Source: Streptomyces sp. NBC_01754 (lineage in GTDB: Bacteria > Actinomycetota > Actinomycetes > Streptomycetales > Streptomycetaceae). From it: a DNA stretch of 64,000 nt. Position numbers and translations under genes: made by a program. A model generated the notes under the pieces. The model made no database searches, was not told where the DNA came from, and was given only the letters and a program-made list of their open reading frames with translations. This document shows positions 35,537-44,109 of the stretch, piece by piece. The stretch's first letter is position 1; each line of letters opens with the position of its first letter. The stretch covers positions 3,410,001-3,474,000 of the forward strand of contig NZ_CP109132.1 of the NCBI RefSeq assembly GCF_035918015.1, read 5' to 3'.

Positions 35537-35575
35537 AAAAAGCCCCAGGCCAGTGGCCGGGGGCTTCTTTGTTGT
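35537..35575 (+). terminator. orphan att-type terminator beside the ISL3 element
   Basis: GAAAAAGCCCC pairs with GGGGGCTTC, followed by TTTGTTG. It matches the hairpins that follow att cores, but here the core is replaced by the IS end. It looks like the remains of a further att copy. Confidence 0.7.
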
Positions 35576-35765
35576 CTGGCCCCTGACGGTGGTTGTCCGG
35601 ACTTTGACGCGTGCCGTTCGTTCGCGTCTCATCACTGCCCTGACCCCAACTCGTCCTCGGATCTCGAAGGGGTGGGCCCCTACTGACGTCCCCCGAGGTC
35701 GCCTCGGCCACCAATACCCGATAAATCCGTGGACCAGTCCACTTCACACCCTTCCGGGAGAACCA

Positions 35766-35989
35766 ATGACCGCGAGCAAGAACATCACCAACCCCGTGGG
35801 CATGGGCGGCGGCCAGCGTAAAGGGCTGTCCCGCACCGAACGGCAGAACAACGGCCCACACCGCAACCTCCACCGCAAGAGCGCCGCCGACCACACGGCG
35901 GCACGGCCGAACTCGTACGCAAGATGCGCGAGAAGGCAGCCACAGCCGAGGACGCGGGGCAGACGGGCAACAACACCACACAGAACTGA
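35766..35989 (+). pseudogene. DUF6243-type small protein, frameshifted
   Basis: ATG 35766 with GGGAGAACC upstream reads MTASKNITNPVGMGGGQRKG and onward to DHTAAR. The expected continuation AELVRKMREKAATAEDAGQT lies in another frame to the stop at 35989. One indel near 35900 breaks the gene. The intact family is a short Streptomyces protein of unknown function; I recall the name DUF6243 and cannot check it here. Confidence 0.65.
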
Positions 35990-36159
35990 CTCACCACTGC
36001 CGCTGGAGCGGCGCACCACACAGGACAGAAGGTTTCCGCAGCTCAGAGGCGAGCAAACCGGACAAGGGCTTCACCTCCAAGGAGTTCGAGGCCGACCTGG
36101 CCCTTTGAGACGCGCAGTCGCAGAGGCCGTCGTTCAAGCGCGAGAAGAAACGCAAGGGT

Positions 36160-36371
36160 TGAGAGCCTCCCTGACGTCGGTGCGGCAGCTGATCGAGTCG
36201 GTGAACGACACCCTCAAAGGCCGGCTCGCCCTGGAACAGCACGGCGGTCCGACCTTCGAAGGCGTCGCTGTCCGCGTCGCCCCACGCATCCTCGCGCCGG
36301 CCGCGGCGCTCTGGCACAACCACAAGACCAGACAGCCGGTCATACGACCCCTGATCGCCTACGACCACTGA
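36160..36371 (+). pseudogene. C-terminal remnant of an IS982-type transposase
   Basis: LIESVNDTLKGRLALEQHGG, then AVRVAPRILAPAAALWHNHK and QPVIRPLIAYDH match the end of such transposases, including the conserved E/S-N-DTLK helix. The catalytic first part is absent. Just upstream a short open stretch (SKPDKGFTSKEFEADLAL) is another unidentified fragment. Confidence 0.65.
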
Positions 36372-36391
36372 TCACATCGGAATGACTCGTC

Positions 36392-36832
36392 TCAGGGCCG
36401 CTCCCGGCGCGAGCGGATGGTCATGCCGGGGCGCCGGCGGTGGACCGTGAGGTAGGACAGACCGTCCGCGCCTGCCGTGATGCGGCGCGTCGAACCGTGC
36501 GGCAGCCAGAGCAGCCCCCTCTCGGTGAGCTGTTCGACACTGTCGTTCCCCTCCAGAGTGCCGCGACCGGCGACGACCAGCAGAAGTACGTCCAGATCGG
36601 GCTCGGTGTGCGTCTCGACACGCTGACCGGGCGGCAGATGAATGACGTTGGCGTCGAGTTGGCGCCCCGGCTCCACGAGCCGCCAGCGCGCGCCCGCAAG
36701 TGACGGGCCTTCACCGGAGAGCCCCGCGACGGCGGCAACGTCGCACAGCAGGCTCGGCACCGGCCCGGGCGGGCTCCCCGCAGCGGCTGCGCCGCCCGCC
36801 GGTCCCGGACGGCCGGGGTGTACGTCACGCAT
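36392..36832 (-). CDS. cupin-domain protein
   Basis: 146 residues. The conserved barrel includes ANVIHLPPGQRVETHTEPD, LLLVVAGRGTLEGNDSVEQL and LLWLPHGSTRRITAG, with His/Glu metal ligands in the first motif. The enzyme or sensor role is unknown. The start overlaps the end of the hemerythrin-DUF2249 gene by 8 bp, so the two are co-expressed and may act together in redox or nitric oxide response. Confidence 0.8.
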   Translation of the reverse strand: MRDVHPGRPGPAGGAAAAGSPPGPVPSLLCDVAAVAGLSGEGPSLAGARWRLVEPGRQLDANVIHLPPGQRVETHTEPDLDVLLLVVAGRGTLEGNDSVEQLTERGLLWLPHGSTRRITAGADGLSYLTVHRRRPGMTIRSRRERP

Positions 36833-37556
36833 CCGCCGTCACCCTTCCGATCCGGACCCGCCAGATGTCGGGACCGGACTCGACGTAGTCCCAGGTGTGC
36901 GTGCCGGGGTGGGCGGCCTCGAACTCGCGCCGCAACGGCTTGGGGTCGTGGTTGTTGACCAGGGTGAACGCCTCCCCGGGGCCGAGCCGGCCGAAGCGGG
37001 CGAAAATCCGCGGGTGCCTACGTCCGTGCGGGATCTCACGGACGTCGACGACCGCGGGGGTGTCCAGCCGGCCACCGTCCAGCAGGGTGCGCATGTCTGC
37101 GACAAGGGCCGGCAGGTCCGCGCCGGGCAGCGTGGCGAGCGCGGGCAGCAGAACCGTCTCCTCGACCTCCAGATGGACCGCCAGCACAGCCTCGACCGCC
37201 CGCGCCAGCGGCACGGCGGCCGCGGCGTCGCCGGTGGCGGCGACTGTGTCGATACGGGCGTCGAGCGCGGCGAGGCCACCGCGCAGGGCCCGTACGAGCA
37301 GGCGCGTATCAACGGCTCCGGAGGCGGCGGCGTACAGCGTCCCGTCGGCGGCGGCCAGGTGGCGGCGCAGCTCGCCGGTGCAGAAGCCGGTCAGTTCCGC
37401 GTGTACGGAGTCCCCATACCCATCGGCCGGTTCGGGCCCGGTGAATGCGGCGAGTTCTGCGAGCAGTTCCCGTTGTCCGCGGTGGATCGCTGCCCGGGCA
37501 CGGACAGCGGGGTCGGTCTCGGTGGCCTCAATGTGGATGTCGTCTGACGGTGCCAT
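36825..37556 (-). CDS. hemerythrin-like/DUF2249 protein
   Basis: 243 residues. The N-terminal part is a four-helix bundle of hemerythrin type with spaced His/Glu (DSVHAELTGFCTGELRRHL, VLAVHLEVEETVLLPALA), probably holding a di-iron site. The C-terminal DUF2249 domain has VVDVREIPHGRRHPRIFARF and FTLVNNHDPKPLRREFEAAH. Such proteins bind oxygen or nitric oxide or repair Fe-S centres. Divergent from a cysteine-containing HTH regulator with a palindrome between. Confidence 0.85.
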   Translation of the reverse strand: MAPSDDIHIEATETDPAVRARAAIHRGQRELLAELAAFTGPEPADGYGDSVHAELTGFCTGELRRHLAAADGTLYAAASGAVDTRLLVRALRGGLAALDARIDTVAATGDAAAAVPLARAVEAVLAVHLEVEETVLLPALATLPGADLPALVADMRTLLDGGRLDTPAVVDVREIPHGRRHPRIFARFGRLGPGEAFTLVNNHDPKPLRREFEAAHPGTHTWDYVESGPDIWRVRIGRVTADA

Positions 37557-37608
37557 GGCTGAGTGCTCCTGTTCGCCTTCCGGAACTCGGGTCATGATTA
37601 TTACATGT

Positions 37609-37626
37609 ACAATTTGGAAAAATTGT
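37609..37626. promoter_or_regulatory. palindrome ACAATT-N6-AATTGT
   Basis: A perfect AT-rich palindrome in the divergent region between the hemerythrin gene and the HTH regulator, in an otherwise GC-rich context. Likely operator for that regulator. Confidence 0.6.
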
Positions 37627-37673
37627 TCCTCCGGCGGCTCGTCGCCGCCCGGGAACCGGAAAGGGTGACCGAC

Positions 37674-38375
37674 ATGACCCGTGACGACACGACTGCGCCG
37701 CAGACACCGCGGCGCAGGGCCGTCCTCGACGCGCTGCGCGCCTCCGACAGCCCGCTGGGCGTCACCGAGGTGGCCGGACAGCTCGGCGTCCACCCCAACA
37801 CGGTGCGTTTCCATCTGGACGCCCTCGTGACGGAAGGTGCCGTCGAGTGCAGTCGGCAGGAGACCTCCGGGCCCGGGCGTCCCCGCACGGTCTACGCCCC
37901 CCGGCCCGGAATGGACCGCGGTGGGATCCGGGGCTACCACCTGCTCGCCCGGATGCTCGTCAGTGAGCTGGCCGCGTCCGGCGCGGACGCCGGGGTGAAG
38001 GCCACCCGGACCGGCCGTGCTTGGGGCAAGCATCTGATTGACCGGGCACCCCCGTTTCACCGGCCGACCCACGGCGAGTCCGTCGCCCGGCTGACCGCGA
38101 TGCTCACCGACCTCGGTTTCGCTCCCGAAGCATCGAGGGACGACGAGGCGGCGCCCGACCTGATCCGGCTGCACCACTGCCCCTTCCTCGAACTCGCCGA
38201 GGAGTACGGGCGGATCGTCTGCCCGCTCCATCTCGGGCTGATGCAAGGTGCGTTGACGGAGCTGGGCGCCCCCGTCGGGGCCACCCGGCTCGATCCTTTC
38301 GCCGAACCCGACGTCTGCGTGGCCCACCTGGCCCCGGCCGGCGCCGCACCCGAGGAAGCAGCACCGCCACGATGA
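37674..38375 (+). CDS. winged-helix regulator with C-terminal cysteine cluster (SufR/ArsR-like)
   Basis: 233 residues from ATG 37674, after GGAAAGGG; ATG 37605 upstream is an alternative but overlaps the operator. N-terminal winged helix: SDSPLGVTEVAGQLGVHPNT, then VRFHLDALVTEGAVE. The C-terminal region has LHHCPFLELAEEYGRIVCPL and EPDVCVAHL, a three-cysteine pattern like the Fe-S-binding SufR group. It could sense iron, oxygen or nitric oxide and control the hemerythrin-cupin operon and itself. Its stop overlaps the next gene. Confidence 0.82.
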   Translation: MTRDDTTAPQTPRRRAVLDALRASDSPLGVTEVAGQLGVHPNTVRFHLDALVTEGAVECSRQETSGPGRPRTVYAPRPGMDRGGIRGYHLLARMLVSELAASGADAGVKATRTGRAWGKHLIDRAPPFHRPTHGESVARLTAMLTDLGFAPEASRDDEAAPDLIRLHHCPFLELAEEYGRIVCPLHLGLMQGALTELGAPVGATRLDPFAEPDVCVAHLAPAGAAPEEAAPPR

Positions 38376-38800
38376 ACGCGGAAGCAGCAGCCACGGCAGG
38401 GGCCGTGACCTTCGTGTGGCTCGGGATGGTGCTGGCCATCTCGTTCATCGAGGCCCCACTGAAGTTCCGGGCGCCAGGGGTGACCGTCCCCATCGGGCTC
38501 GCCATCGGCCGGCTCGTCTTCCGTGCGCTCAACCTCGCCGAAGCCGCCCTGGCGCTGATGCTGATCGCCACGGTGGCCGTCGGCACACCCACGATCGCCG
38601 TCGTCGTCCTCACCGCGATCACCGTGTGCGTACTGGCCGCCCAACTCGCGGTCGTTCGCCCCCGGCTGAACCGGCGCTCCGACCGCGTCCTGGCCGGCGA
38701 GAACCTTCCACGCTCGACGACGCATCTGTACTACATCGCGCTCGAGGCCACCAAGCTCCTCGCCCTGATCTCCCTCGGCGTCGCGCTCCAGACCGTCTGA
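38372..38800 (+). CDS. four-helix integral membrane protein
   Basis: 142 residues, about four membrane helices (AVTFVWLGMVLAISFIEAPL, LAEAALALMLIATVAVG, IAVVVLTAITVCVLAAQLAV, LEATKLLALISLGVAL). Start overlaps the regulator stop (ATGA). The family is unknown to me. The coupling suggests it works in the same stress response. Confidence 0.75.
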   Translation: MNAEAAATAGAVTFVWLGMVLAISFIEAPLKFRAPGVTVPIGLAIGRLVFRALNLAEAALALMLIATVAVGTPTIAVVVLTAITVCVLAAQLAVVRPRLNRRSDRVLAGENLPRSTTHLYYIALEATKLLALISLGVALQTV

Positions 38801-39063
38801 CAGCCCGCACAGCTCAGAGCGGGTTGAGGGTGAGCGTGCAGACCGTGGGGACAGCGCGTCAACTGATGGCGCGCCGACAGGACCGGTCCTTACGGGCCCG
38901 ACGCGGGGCACTGCGTACTGAGCTGCCATGAGTTTCGTAGCGGCCGGGTTTTGCGGTTTCAGAGGGAGGTTCGTGGCCCTATGAGTGGTTCCGTGGTCGC
39001 CTGGTGGTGTGGGCGAGAACGGAATCGGCTGGTCCAATGGCCGTGGTCTGTCGGGGTGGCGGG

Positions 39064-39819
39064 GTGAGTGAACGCAAGCCGTACCCGAGGGACTCATCGC
39101 ACGTGCAGTGGTCGTTGATCGCGCCGGTGATCACCGCGTGGAAGGACCGGCACCGCTCGGTCAGCGGCCACCAGGGTCACCTACGGCATGCGGGAGATCG
39201 TGAACGCGCTTCTCTACCAGGTGCGGACCGGCTACCAGTGAGCCTTCTCCCGCACGGCCTTCCGCCGAAGATCGCGACGTACTCCTACTTCGCGGCCTGG
39301 CGGCACGACGGGGCCGGCCAGGTCGTCCACGAACTCCTGCGCTGTCAGGTGAGGGGGCGGGCCCGCCGATTGGAGACCCCGGCCCTGGCGGTGCTGGACA
39401 CCAGAGTGTCCATGCGGCCGCCGGGGCCCCCGTCATCACGACCGGCCTCGATCCGGCCGAGCAGGTGCCCGGCCGCAAGCGCGGGCTGGCCGTGGACGTC
39501 CTCGGTCCGGTCATCGCGGTGGTCGGTCGACCAGGGCTTCAAGAAGCAGGCCGTTGAGCACGGCGCCGGCCTGGGCATCGACGTCGAGAGCATCGAACGC
39601 AACCCGCAGGACAAGGGCTTCGTTCCGCAGCCGAAGCGGTGGAGAGGCAGGCAGACCTACGGGATCCTGGTACTGCACCGGCGTATGGTCCGCGACTACG
39701 AGCACCACCCCTCCTCGTTCGTCTCCCGCGTCTACTGGGCGATGACCCACGTCGTGATCCGCCGCCTCACCGGCGCGAACTCTCCCACCCGGCGCGATGC
39801 GCAGGCGGTGAGTGCCTGA
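39064..39819 (+). pseudogene. IS5-family transposase remnant
   Basis: Recognisable pieces: SERKPYPRDSSHVQWSLIAP at the start, GMREIVNALLYQVRTGYQ in another frame ending in TGA where Trp is expected, PPKIATYSYFAAWRHDGAG, and VDQGFKKQAVEHGAGLGIDV, then VERNP-like and DYEHHPSSFVSRVYWAMTHV. Frameshifts, a nonsense codon and an internal deletion make it inactive. Confidence 0.75.
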
Positions 39820-40170
39820 GCATCCAGCCCCTGCGCGAAGCGCTCGACATCCGAGAGGACGCCACCCGAGCCCTGGCCTACGACCTCCGCACCCAGTTCG
39901 CCGGACTGCAGAACCAGCTGCGGGAGGCCGAGACTCACCTCGAACACCTCGCGATCACCCGGAAGACCGTCACCGCTCTCGCGGACCGGCTCCCTGTCCA
40001 GACCCCCACGGCCGACCGGCCCGAGCACCCGGACCGCCTCCCGCATTCTCACCGTCTTCGACGAGGCCACCCGCCTCCTCCGGCCCCGTGAAGTCCGCGA
40101 AGCCCTCGGCTGAGCAGCTGCCGAAGAACATCGAAGGCACCCGTGCCCAGCAGAAGCGCCTCGTCAAGCT
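39820..40170 (+). pseudogene. remnant of a helical DNA-associated protein
   Basis: One frame reads LREALDIREDATRALAYDLR to EHLAITRKTVTALADRL. After an indel another gives ILTVFDEATRLLRPREVREA, and then PKNIEGTRAQQKRLVKLDG. Together they resemble the coiled-coil plus winged-helix proteins common near actinobacterial IS elements. At least two frameshifts. Confidence 0.5.
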
Positions 40171-40182
40171 CGACGGCCGCCC

Positions 40183-40219
40183 GCTCAGAGCGCACGTTCC
40201 ACTCTCGCCGTCCGCTCGA
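40183..40219 (+). repeat. degenerate att copy, outer end of the island
   Basis: GCTCAGAGCGC then diverged GTTC, CTCTCG and CCGCTC blocks match the tRNA-Gly 3' half at roughly four of five positions. The following hairpin also matches the tRNA terminator, which argues against chance. Confidence 0.75.
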
Positions 40220-40224
40220 CGGCA

Positions 40225-40260
40225 ACGGCCCAGGTCGATGACCCGGGCCTTCCTCGTTGT
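40225..40260 (+). terminator. terminator following the degenerate att copy
   Basis: GGCCCAGGTC-GAT-GACCCGGGCC followed by TTCCTCGTTGT. It is nearly identical in layout to the tRNA-Gly terminator at 8356. Confidence 0.8.
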
Positions 40261-40398
40261 CCGGACCGGACTCGGATGAATAGCGTGATCACGCTATGAC
40301 GGGTTCGCCGCTTCCCACAGGCCGAGCATTGCAAGGATCAGCGATGCCTCACTCGCTCCGGTCCACCGAGGATCCGTCGGGCGGAATACTCTGTTGGC

Positions 40399-40734
40399 AT
40401 GAGTGAACGAGGGATGCAGGAGCTGGCGCTGCTCCTGCTGACGGCGCTGGCGAACGCGCCCCGGCACGGGTACGCCATTGCCCAGGAGGTCAAGACCATC
40501 ACGGACGGCCGCGTGACGCCGCGTACCGGGGCGCTCTACGGGGCGTTGGACAGGCTGCTGGTGGAGGGTTTGATCCAGGTGGAGCGTGAGGAGGTGGTGG
40601 GCGGCCGGGCTCGTCGGGTCTTCGCTCTCGCCCCTGCCGGCCGGGAGCGGCTGGAGGCCGAGGCGGAGCGGCTGGCCGCGACCGCTCGGGAGGTCCGGCG
40701 GCGTCTGGCGGACGGCGCGGTGGCGCCGGCGTGA
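40399..40734 (+). CDS. PadR-family transcriptional regulator
   Basis: 111 residues with the PadR winged helix: LLLLTALANAPRHGYAIAQE, then GRVTPRTGALYGALDRLLVE and RRVFALAPAGRERLEAE. It usually represses a neighbouring membrane-protein operon. Its stop overlaps the next start (GTGA), so it is coupled to a membrane protein. First apparently intact host-type gene after the island. Confidence 0.9.
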   Translation: MSERGMQELALLLLTALANAPRHGYAIAQEVKTITDGRVTPRTGALYGALDRLLVEGLIQVEREEVVGGRARRVFALAPAGRERLEAEAERLAATAREVRRRLADGAVAPA

Positions 40735-41609
40735 GCGATGCCCTCGTCCGTCTGTACCCGGCTGCGTACCGGGTTGCTCACGGGCAGGAGATCGTCGACG
40801 TGCACCGGGAGATGACGGCGGGCCTGCCGCGTCCGGCCCGGCTGCGTGCGGACGCCGACCTGGTCGCGCACGCTCTGCGGGTTCGGCTGGGTCTTGACTC
40901 GGCGTCGCCTGCGGGGCGTTTCTTCGCCCTGGCCGCCCCTTTCGCGCTGGCGGCTGCCGCGGTGAGCAGCGGGCTGCATCTGACGCGCTGGTACGCCGAA
41001 CTCGTTCTCTCGCCGGCTCCGGTGTGGGTCCAGCTCTCCGTCATGGGCGGCGCCTGGACCTTGTCGTTGTTGTTCTCGCTACTGGTGTGCCTCGGCGCGA
41101 TCATCGCCTTGACCGGCCGCTGGGTACCGGGCGTGGGGATGGCCGTGTGCGGGCTGCTGGGGAGGGCCGTGCTGTGGACGGTCGCCGTACCCGTGCCCGG
41201 TGAGGGGGCGGTCGCTCCTGTCGCGGCGGCGCTGCTGACCACCGCCGTCGTGCTCGCCTGCCCTGCGGATCGGCGCGGTGACAGGTGGCTGTCGGCGGCG
41301 GCCGGAGCCATGGCTGCCGTGGCGTGGTTTCCCGTGGTTGTCGTGAACACGAGAGCCTTCGGCGTGACCACGGACTACGGTGCCTGGCCGATACTCGTCC
41401 TCGCCTTCACCGGGGCCGCCGTCGCCCTGCGCTCACGTGCGTCGGGTCTGCGTGAGCTCGGCGCGATGGCCGCGGCCTCGCCGCCTCTGGTCGCCCATGC
41501 CTACACGAACGCCTGGGGAGACCTGCGGCCCGCGCTCGGCATCCTCCTCCTGCTGCCCGTCATGGCCGCGGCAACGGTGGCCTGCCAGGCCGTGCGCCGC
41601 CGTCGCTGA
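40731..41609 (+). CDS. polytopic membrane protein coupled to PadR
   Basis: 292 residues. A short soluble N-terminus (DALVRLYPAAYRVAHGQEIV) is typical of proteins that follow PadR genes in actinobacteria. About seven or eight hydrophobic helices follow. Function unknown; probably a membrane-stress or permeability factor under the PadR protein. Confidence 0.8.
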   Translation: MSDALVRLYPAAYRVAHGQEIVDVHREMTAGLPRPARLRADADLVAHALRVRLGLDSASPAGRFFALAAPFALAAAAVSSGLHLTRWYAELVLSPAPVWVQLSVMGGAWTLSLLFSLLVCLGAIIALTGRWVPGVGMAVCGLLGRAVLWTVAVPVPGEGAVAPVAAALLTTAVVLACPADRRGDRWLSAAAGAMAAVAWFPVVVVNTRAFGVTTDYGAWPILVLAFTGAAVALRSRASGLRELGAMAAASPPLVAHAYTNAWGDLRPALGILLLLPVMAAATVACQAVRRRR

Positions 41610-41629
41610 CCCGGCCTCTTCCTCCAGCC

Positions 41630-41699
41630 GGCCGCCCGTGGTCGGCCGCCCGTGGTCGGGCGGTCGTGGTCGGGCGGTCGTGGCCGGGCGGTCGGCGTC
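41630..41699. repeat. five tandem 14-bp repeats
   Basis: Units: GGCCGCCCGTGGTC twice, GGGCGGTCGTGGTC, GGGCGGTCGTGGCC, GGGCGGTCGGCGTC. They lie in the 320-bp non-coding stretch after the membrane-protein gene, in which I see no gene. The first and last units are partly inverted relative to each other, so the array can form hairpins. Confidence 0.85.
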
Positions 41700-41929
41700 G
41701 TCAAGCGCGCCAAGGGTTGTCGCCTGGCGGCCTCTTCGCGTCGGCAGCACTCCGCGGCCATCACACTTGGCAATAGTCCGTTGAGATGAATACTCTCTCC
41801 GGTGTTCCATCCGTGAGTGCTGCCTGGGAACTGGCCGGCCGCGCGATCTCGGACGCCTCGGCCCCGGGGCGCCCGTAGCGCGGCCAGTGGCCTCCGGCCG
41901 GTCTCGTCCGAGCAGGGAAGATCACCGAC

Positions 41930-42883
41930 TTGCCGTTCACCTTGTCCCACCCCGCCGCGGTGCTGCCGCTGATGCGTCGGCCGTTCGTTCCCTCAGCTCT
42001 GGTCGCGGGTGCCGTAGCCCCCGACGTCCCGTACTTCCTGGCCGCCCTCGGCCTGTCCGAGACCAGCGCCCAGGACTGGTACGGGCCACTCCTCAACGCT
42101 ACGCAGACCCACTCGCTCGATGTGGGCCTTCTGGTGAATCTGCCCTCTTCGGTCGGCCTGGTGATCGCGTACCGGATGCTACGGGCGCCGGTTACCGCGC
42201 TGCTCCCGTCCGGCCTCGGCCTTCCGGAACCCGAGCGGACAACCGGCCTGCCGGCCAAGGCCCGGTACACCATGTGGCTGCTGGTCTCCGCTCTGATCGG
42301 CATTGCCTCTCACGCCGTGTGGGACGCCTTCACCCAGGGCGACTTCCTGGTCGTCCAGGTGAAGGCGCTGCACACCTCGGCCCTGGGGGGCCTGTCGTTC
42401 GCGCGGCTGCTGCAATACGCGAGCACCGTGTTCGGCCTGGCGGCCGTCGGCCGGTACCTGTGGAGCCGTCGCGGCCGGTTGCGCACCGAGGGCGGGACCG
42501 CTGCCCGCCTCGCGCCCCTCACGCGGTGGAGCGTGGTGGCTGTGCTGGTCGTGGCCCCCCTGCTCGGCGGCGCTGTTGACGCCCCTCACGACTTCAAGGC
42601 CTACCGCTATGAGACGGACGTGGACTACAGCCGCCCGACCACCGTCGACCTGGGCGACGGCTCGAGCACTACGACCTATCCCTCCAAGACGGTCCAGGCC
42701 CCGTGGGGCACCCTCGCCGAAGGCGTGCTGACCGGCGCCGCCAAGAGAGCAGGCGCCTCCTTCGCGGTCGCGCTGCTGCTGTACTCCGCCGCCTGGCAGA
42801 TCGGCGCTGTGTCCCGCCGACAGGTGACGGCCTCCGGCGCCGCCCTCCCGCCCCCACCGGTCCGTGACGAAAAGCGCCGGTAG
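41930..42883 (+). CDS. DUF4184 family membrane protein
   Basis: 317 residues from TTG 41930. It begins LPFTLSHPAAVLPLMRRPFV and continues with GAVAPDVPYFLA, the conserved N-terminus of this family with paired His/Asp residues. Later IGIASHAVWDAFTQGDF, and five or six membrane helices. It resembles membrane hydrolases of the YdjM type in having a HxxxD/H pattern. Function unknown. Confidence 0.85.
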   Translation: MPFTLSHPAAVLPLMRRPFVPSALVAGAVAPDVPYFLAALGLSETSAQDWYGPLLNATQTHSLDVGLLVNLPSSVGLVIAYRMLRAPVTALLPSGLGLPEPERTTGLPAKARYTMWLLVSALIGIASHAVWDAFTQGDFLVVQVKALHTSALGGLSFARLLQYASTVFGLAAVGRYLWSRRGRLRTEGGTAARLAPLTRWSVVAVLVVAPLLGGAVDAPHDFKAYRYETDVDYSRPTTVDLGDGSSTTTYPSKTVQAPWGTLAEGVLTGAAKRAGASFAVALLLYSAAWQIGAVSRRQVTASGAALPPPPVRDEKRR

Positions 42884-42962
42884 CGAGGCCTCGACCGGTG
42901 ACGGCGCCACCGAAGAGCGGGCGGGTCACAGTGCCGGGATCAAAGCCGTCCAGCGCCCGGGA

Positions 42963-43009
42963 GAATGCGGCACATGATCTCTCTGGTGCGCATTCCCTCA
43001 GCCGCATTC
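42963..43009. terminator. possible terminator between DUF4184 and LysR genes
   Basis: GAATGCGGC (42963-42971) pairs with GCCGCATTC (43001-43009). An inner CGCATTC (42989-42995) offers an alternative pairing. It lies between convergent genes. Confidence 0.5.
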
Positions 43010-43064
43010 CGGTCGAGTCGACGGTGGACCCACACGGAGATGAAGTCGGAGAAGGTCCCCGAAT

Positions 43065-43967
43065 TCAATACTGGTCCTCAAAGGGTTCCCGCAGGGCCCG
43101 GACCATGATTTCGTGCGTTTCCACCCCGTCGTTCCGGGTGACCGCGAGAATTCGCCGTCCGAGCCAGTTCGGGTCGTCCACACGCACCAGGGCGATGTTC
43201 TGAGGGACCACCGGAGCGAAGATTCCCGGGATGACGCAGATCCCGAGACCGGCGGCGACGAGTCCGAAACGGCTGTGCCAGGTCCGCGTGCGGAAGGCGA
43301 TGTGCGGATCGGTCAGGGTGGGCCACGCGCCGAACTGTGGTTCGTCACCGGCGCCCTTGCCCACGACCCACGACGCGTGGGTGAGTTCACTCACCGGGAC
43401 GGCGCCTTCCACCGCGGCGAGTGAGTGCCCGCGCGGCACGCCCACCATCAGCTCGCCGCCCGGCAGCGGAGTGGTCCGCAGCCCCTCCAGGGCCGGCTGC
43501 GGCAGGCCGGGTCCGGAGGCCACGACCGCGACGTCCAGCCGCTTGGTGACGACCCGGTGCACGAGCTGGGACGAGGACGCCTCGGTGAGGGCGAACGTCA
43601 GCCTGGGCTGCTGCTGCAACACTCTGGCCAGCGCGAAGGGGAGCAGAGCGGCGTTCGCGGCGGGGAAGGCTCCCACCCGGACCCGCACCTGTGGTCCAGA
43701 GGTCAGCTCACCGAGCCGTTCGTCCAGCCGGTCCAGGCCCGCGAGGGTCTCGGTGGCGAACCGGGCGACGATCTCCCCCGCCCGCGTCGTCTTGACACCA
43801 CGCGCGCCGCGTACGAAGAGGCGCTGCCCCGCGGCCTTCTCCGCAGCCGAGACCTGGCGGGAGACAGCGGGCTGGGAGTAACCGAGCGTGCGCGCCGCGC
43901 CGCTCAGGGAGCCGTGTGAGGCCACCGCGCGCACGACGCGGAGAGCGTTGACGCTGAGTTCGGGCAC
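43065..43967 (-). CDS. LysR-family transcriptional regulator
   Basis: 300 residues from GTG 43967. N-terminal helix-turn-helix: VRAVASHGSLSGAARTLGYS, then QPAVSRQVSAAEKAAG. The effector-binding domain of the type 2 periplasmic-binding fold follows from about residue 90. Divergent from the SnoaL-like gene with a T-N11-A-like palindrome between, so that gene is the likely target. Confidence 0.9.
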   Translation of the reverse strand: MPELSVNALRVVRAVASHGSLSGAARTLGYSQPAVSRQVSAAEKAAGQRLFVRGARGVKTTRAGEIVARFATETLAGLDRLDERLGELTSGPQVRVRVGAFPAANAALLPFALARVLQQQPRLTFALTEASSSQLVHRVVTKRLDVAVVASGPGLPQPALEGLRTTPLPGGELMVGVPRGHSLAAVEGAVPVSELTHASWVVGKGAGDEPQFGAWPTLTDPHIAFRTRTWHSRFGLVAAGLGICVIPGIFAPVVPQNIALVRVDDPNWLGRRILAVTRNDGVETHEIMVRALREPFEDQY

Positions 43968-44004
43968 AGCCCCATCGTAGCCGCCCGAGCCATGCAAGAA
44001 GGTT

Positions 44005-44023
44005 ATGAGAGCGGACCACTCAT
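44005..44023. promoter_or_regulatory. LysR-type operator ATGAG-N9-CTCAT
   Basis: An interrupted palindrome in the divergent LysR/SnoaL region, flanked by ATGCA (43992-43996) and TGCAT (44024-44028). Fits the T-N11-A pattern of LysR sites. Confidence 0.6.
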
Positions 44024-44109
44024 TGCATACGACGCAGGGCCGAAAAGGGCTTCCCAGGATCTACTGTCGAAAGCGGCGACCCCGCCGACATTCCTGAAGG
44101 GCTTTTCAC

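Larger units (their letters stand above)
35576..40219. mobile_element. Segment E: old, decayed island segment
   Basis: Lies between the orphan att terminator and the degenerate att copy at 40183. It contains DUF6243, IS982-like and IS5-like remnants around one intact gene cluster. No mobility gene is intact. Confidence 0.55.

Noticed and set aside
36040..36105. Short coding-like stretch SKPDKGFTSKEFEADLAL
   Set aside because: Too short and without start or neighbours in frame; mentioned only as an unidentified fragment.
41630..41699. CRISPR array
   Set aside because: Units are 14 bp, directly abutting, without spacers, and no cas genes are in the window.
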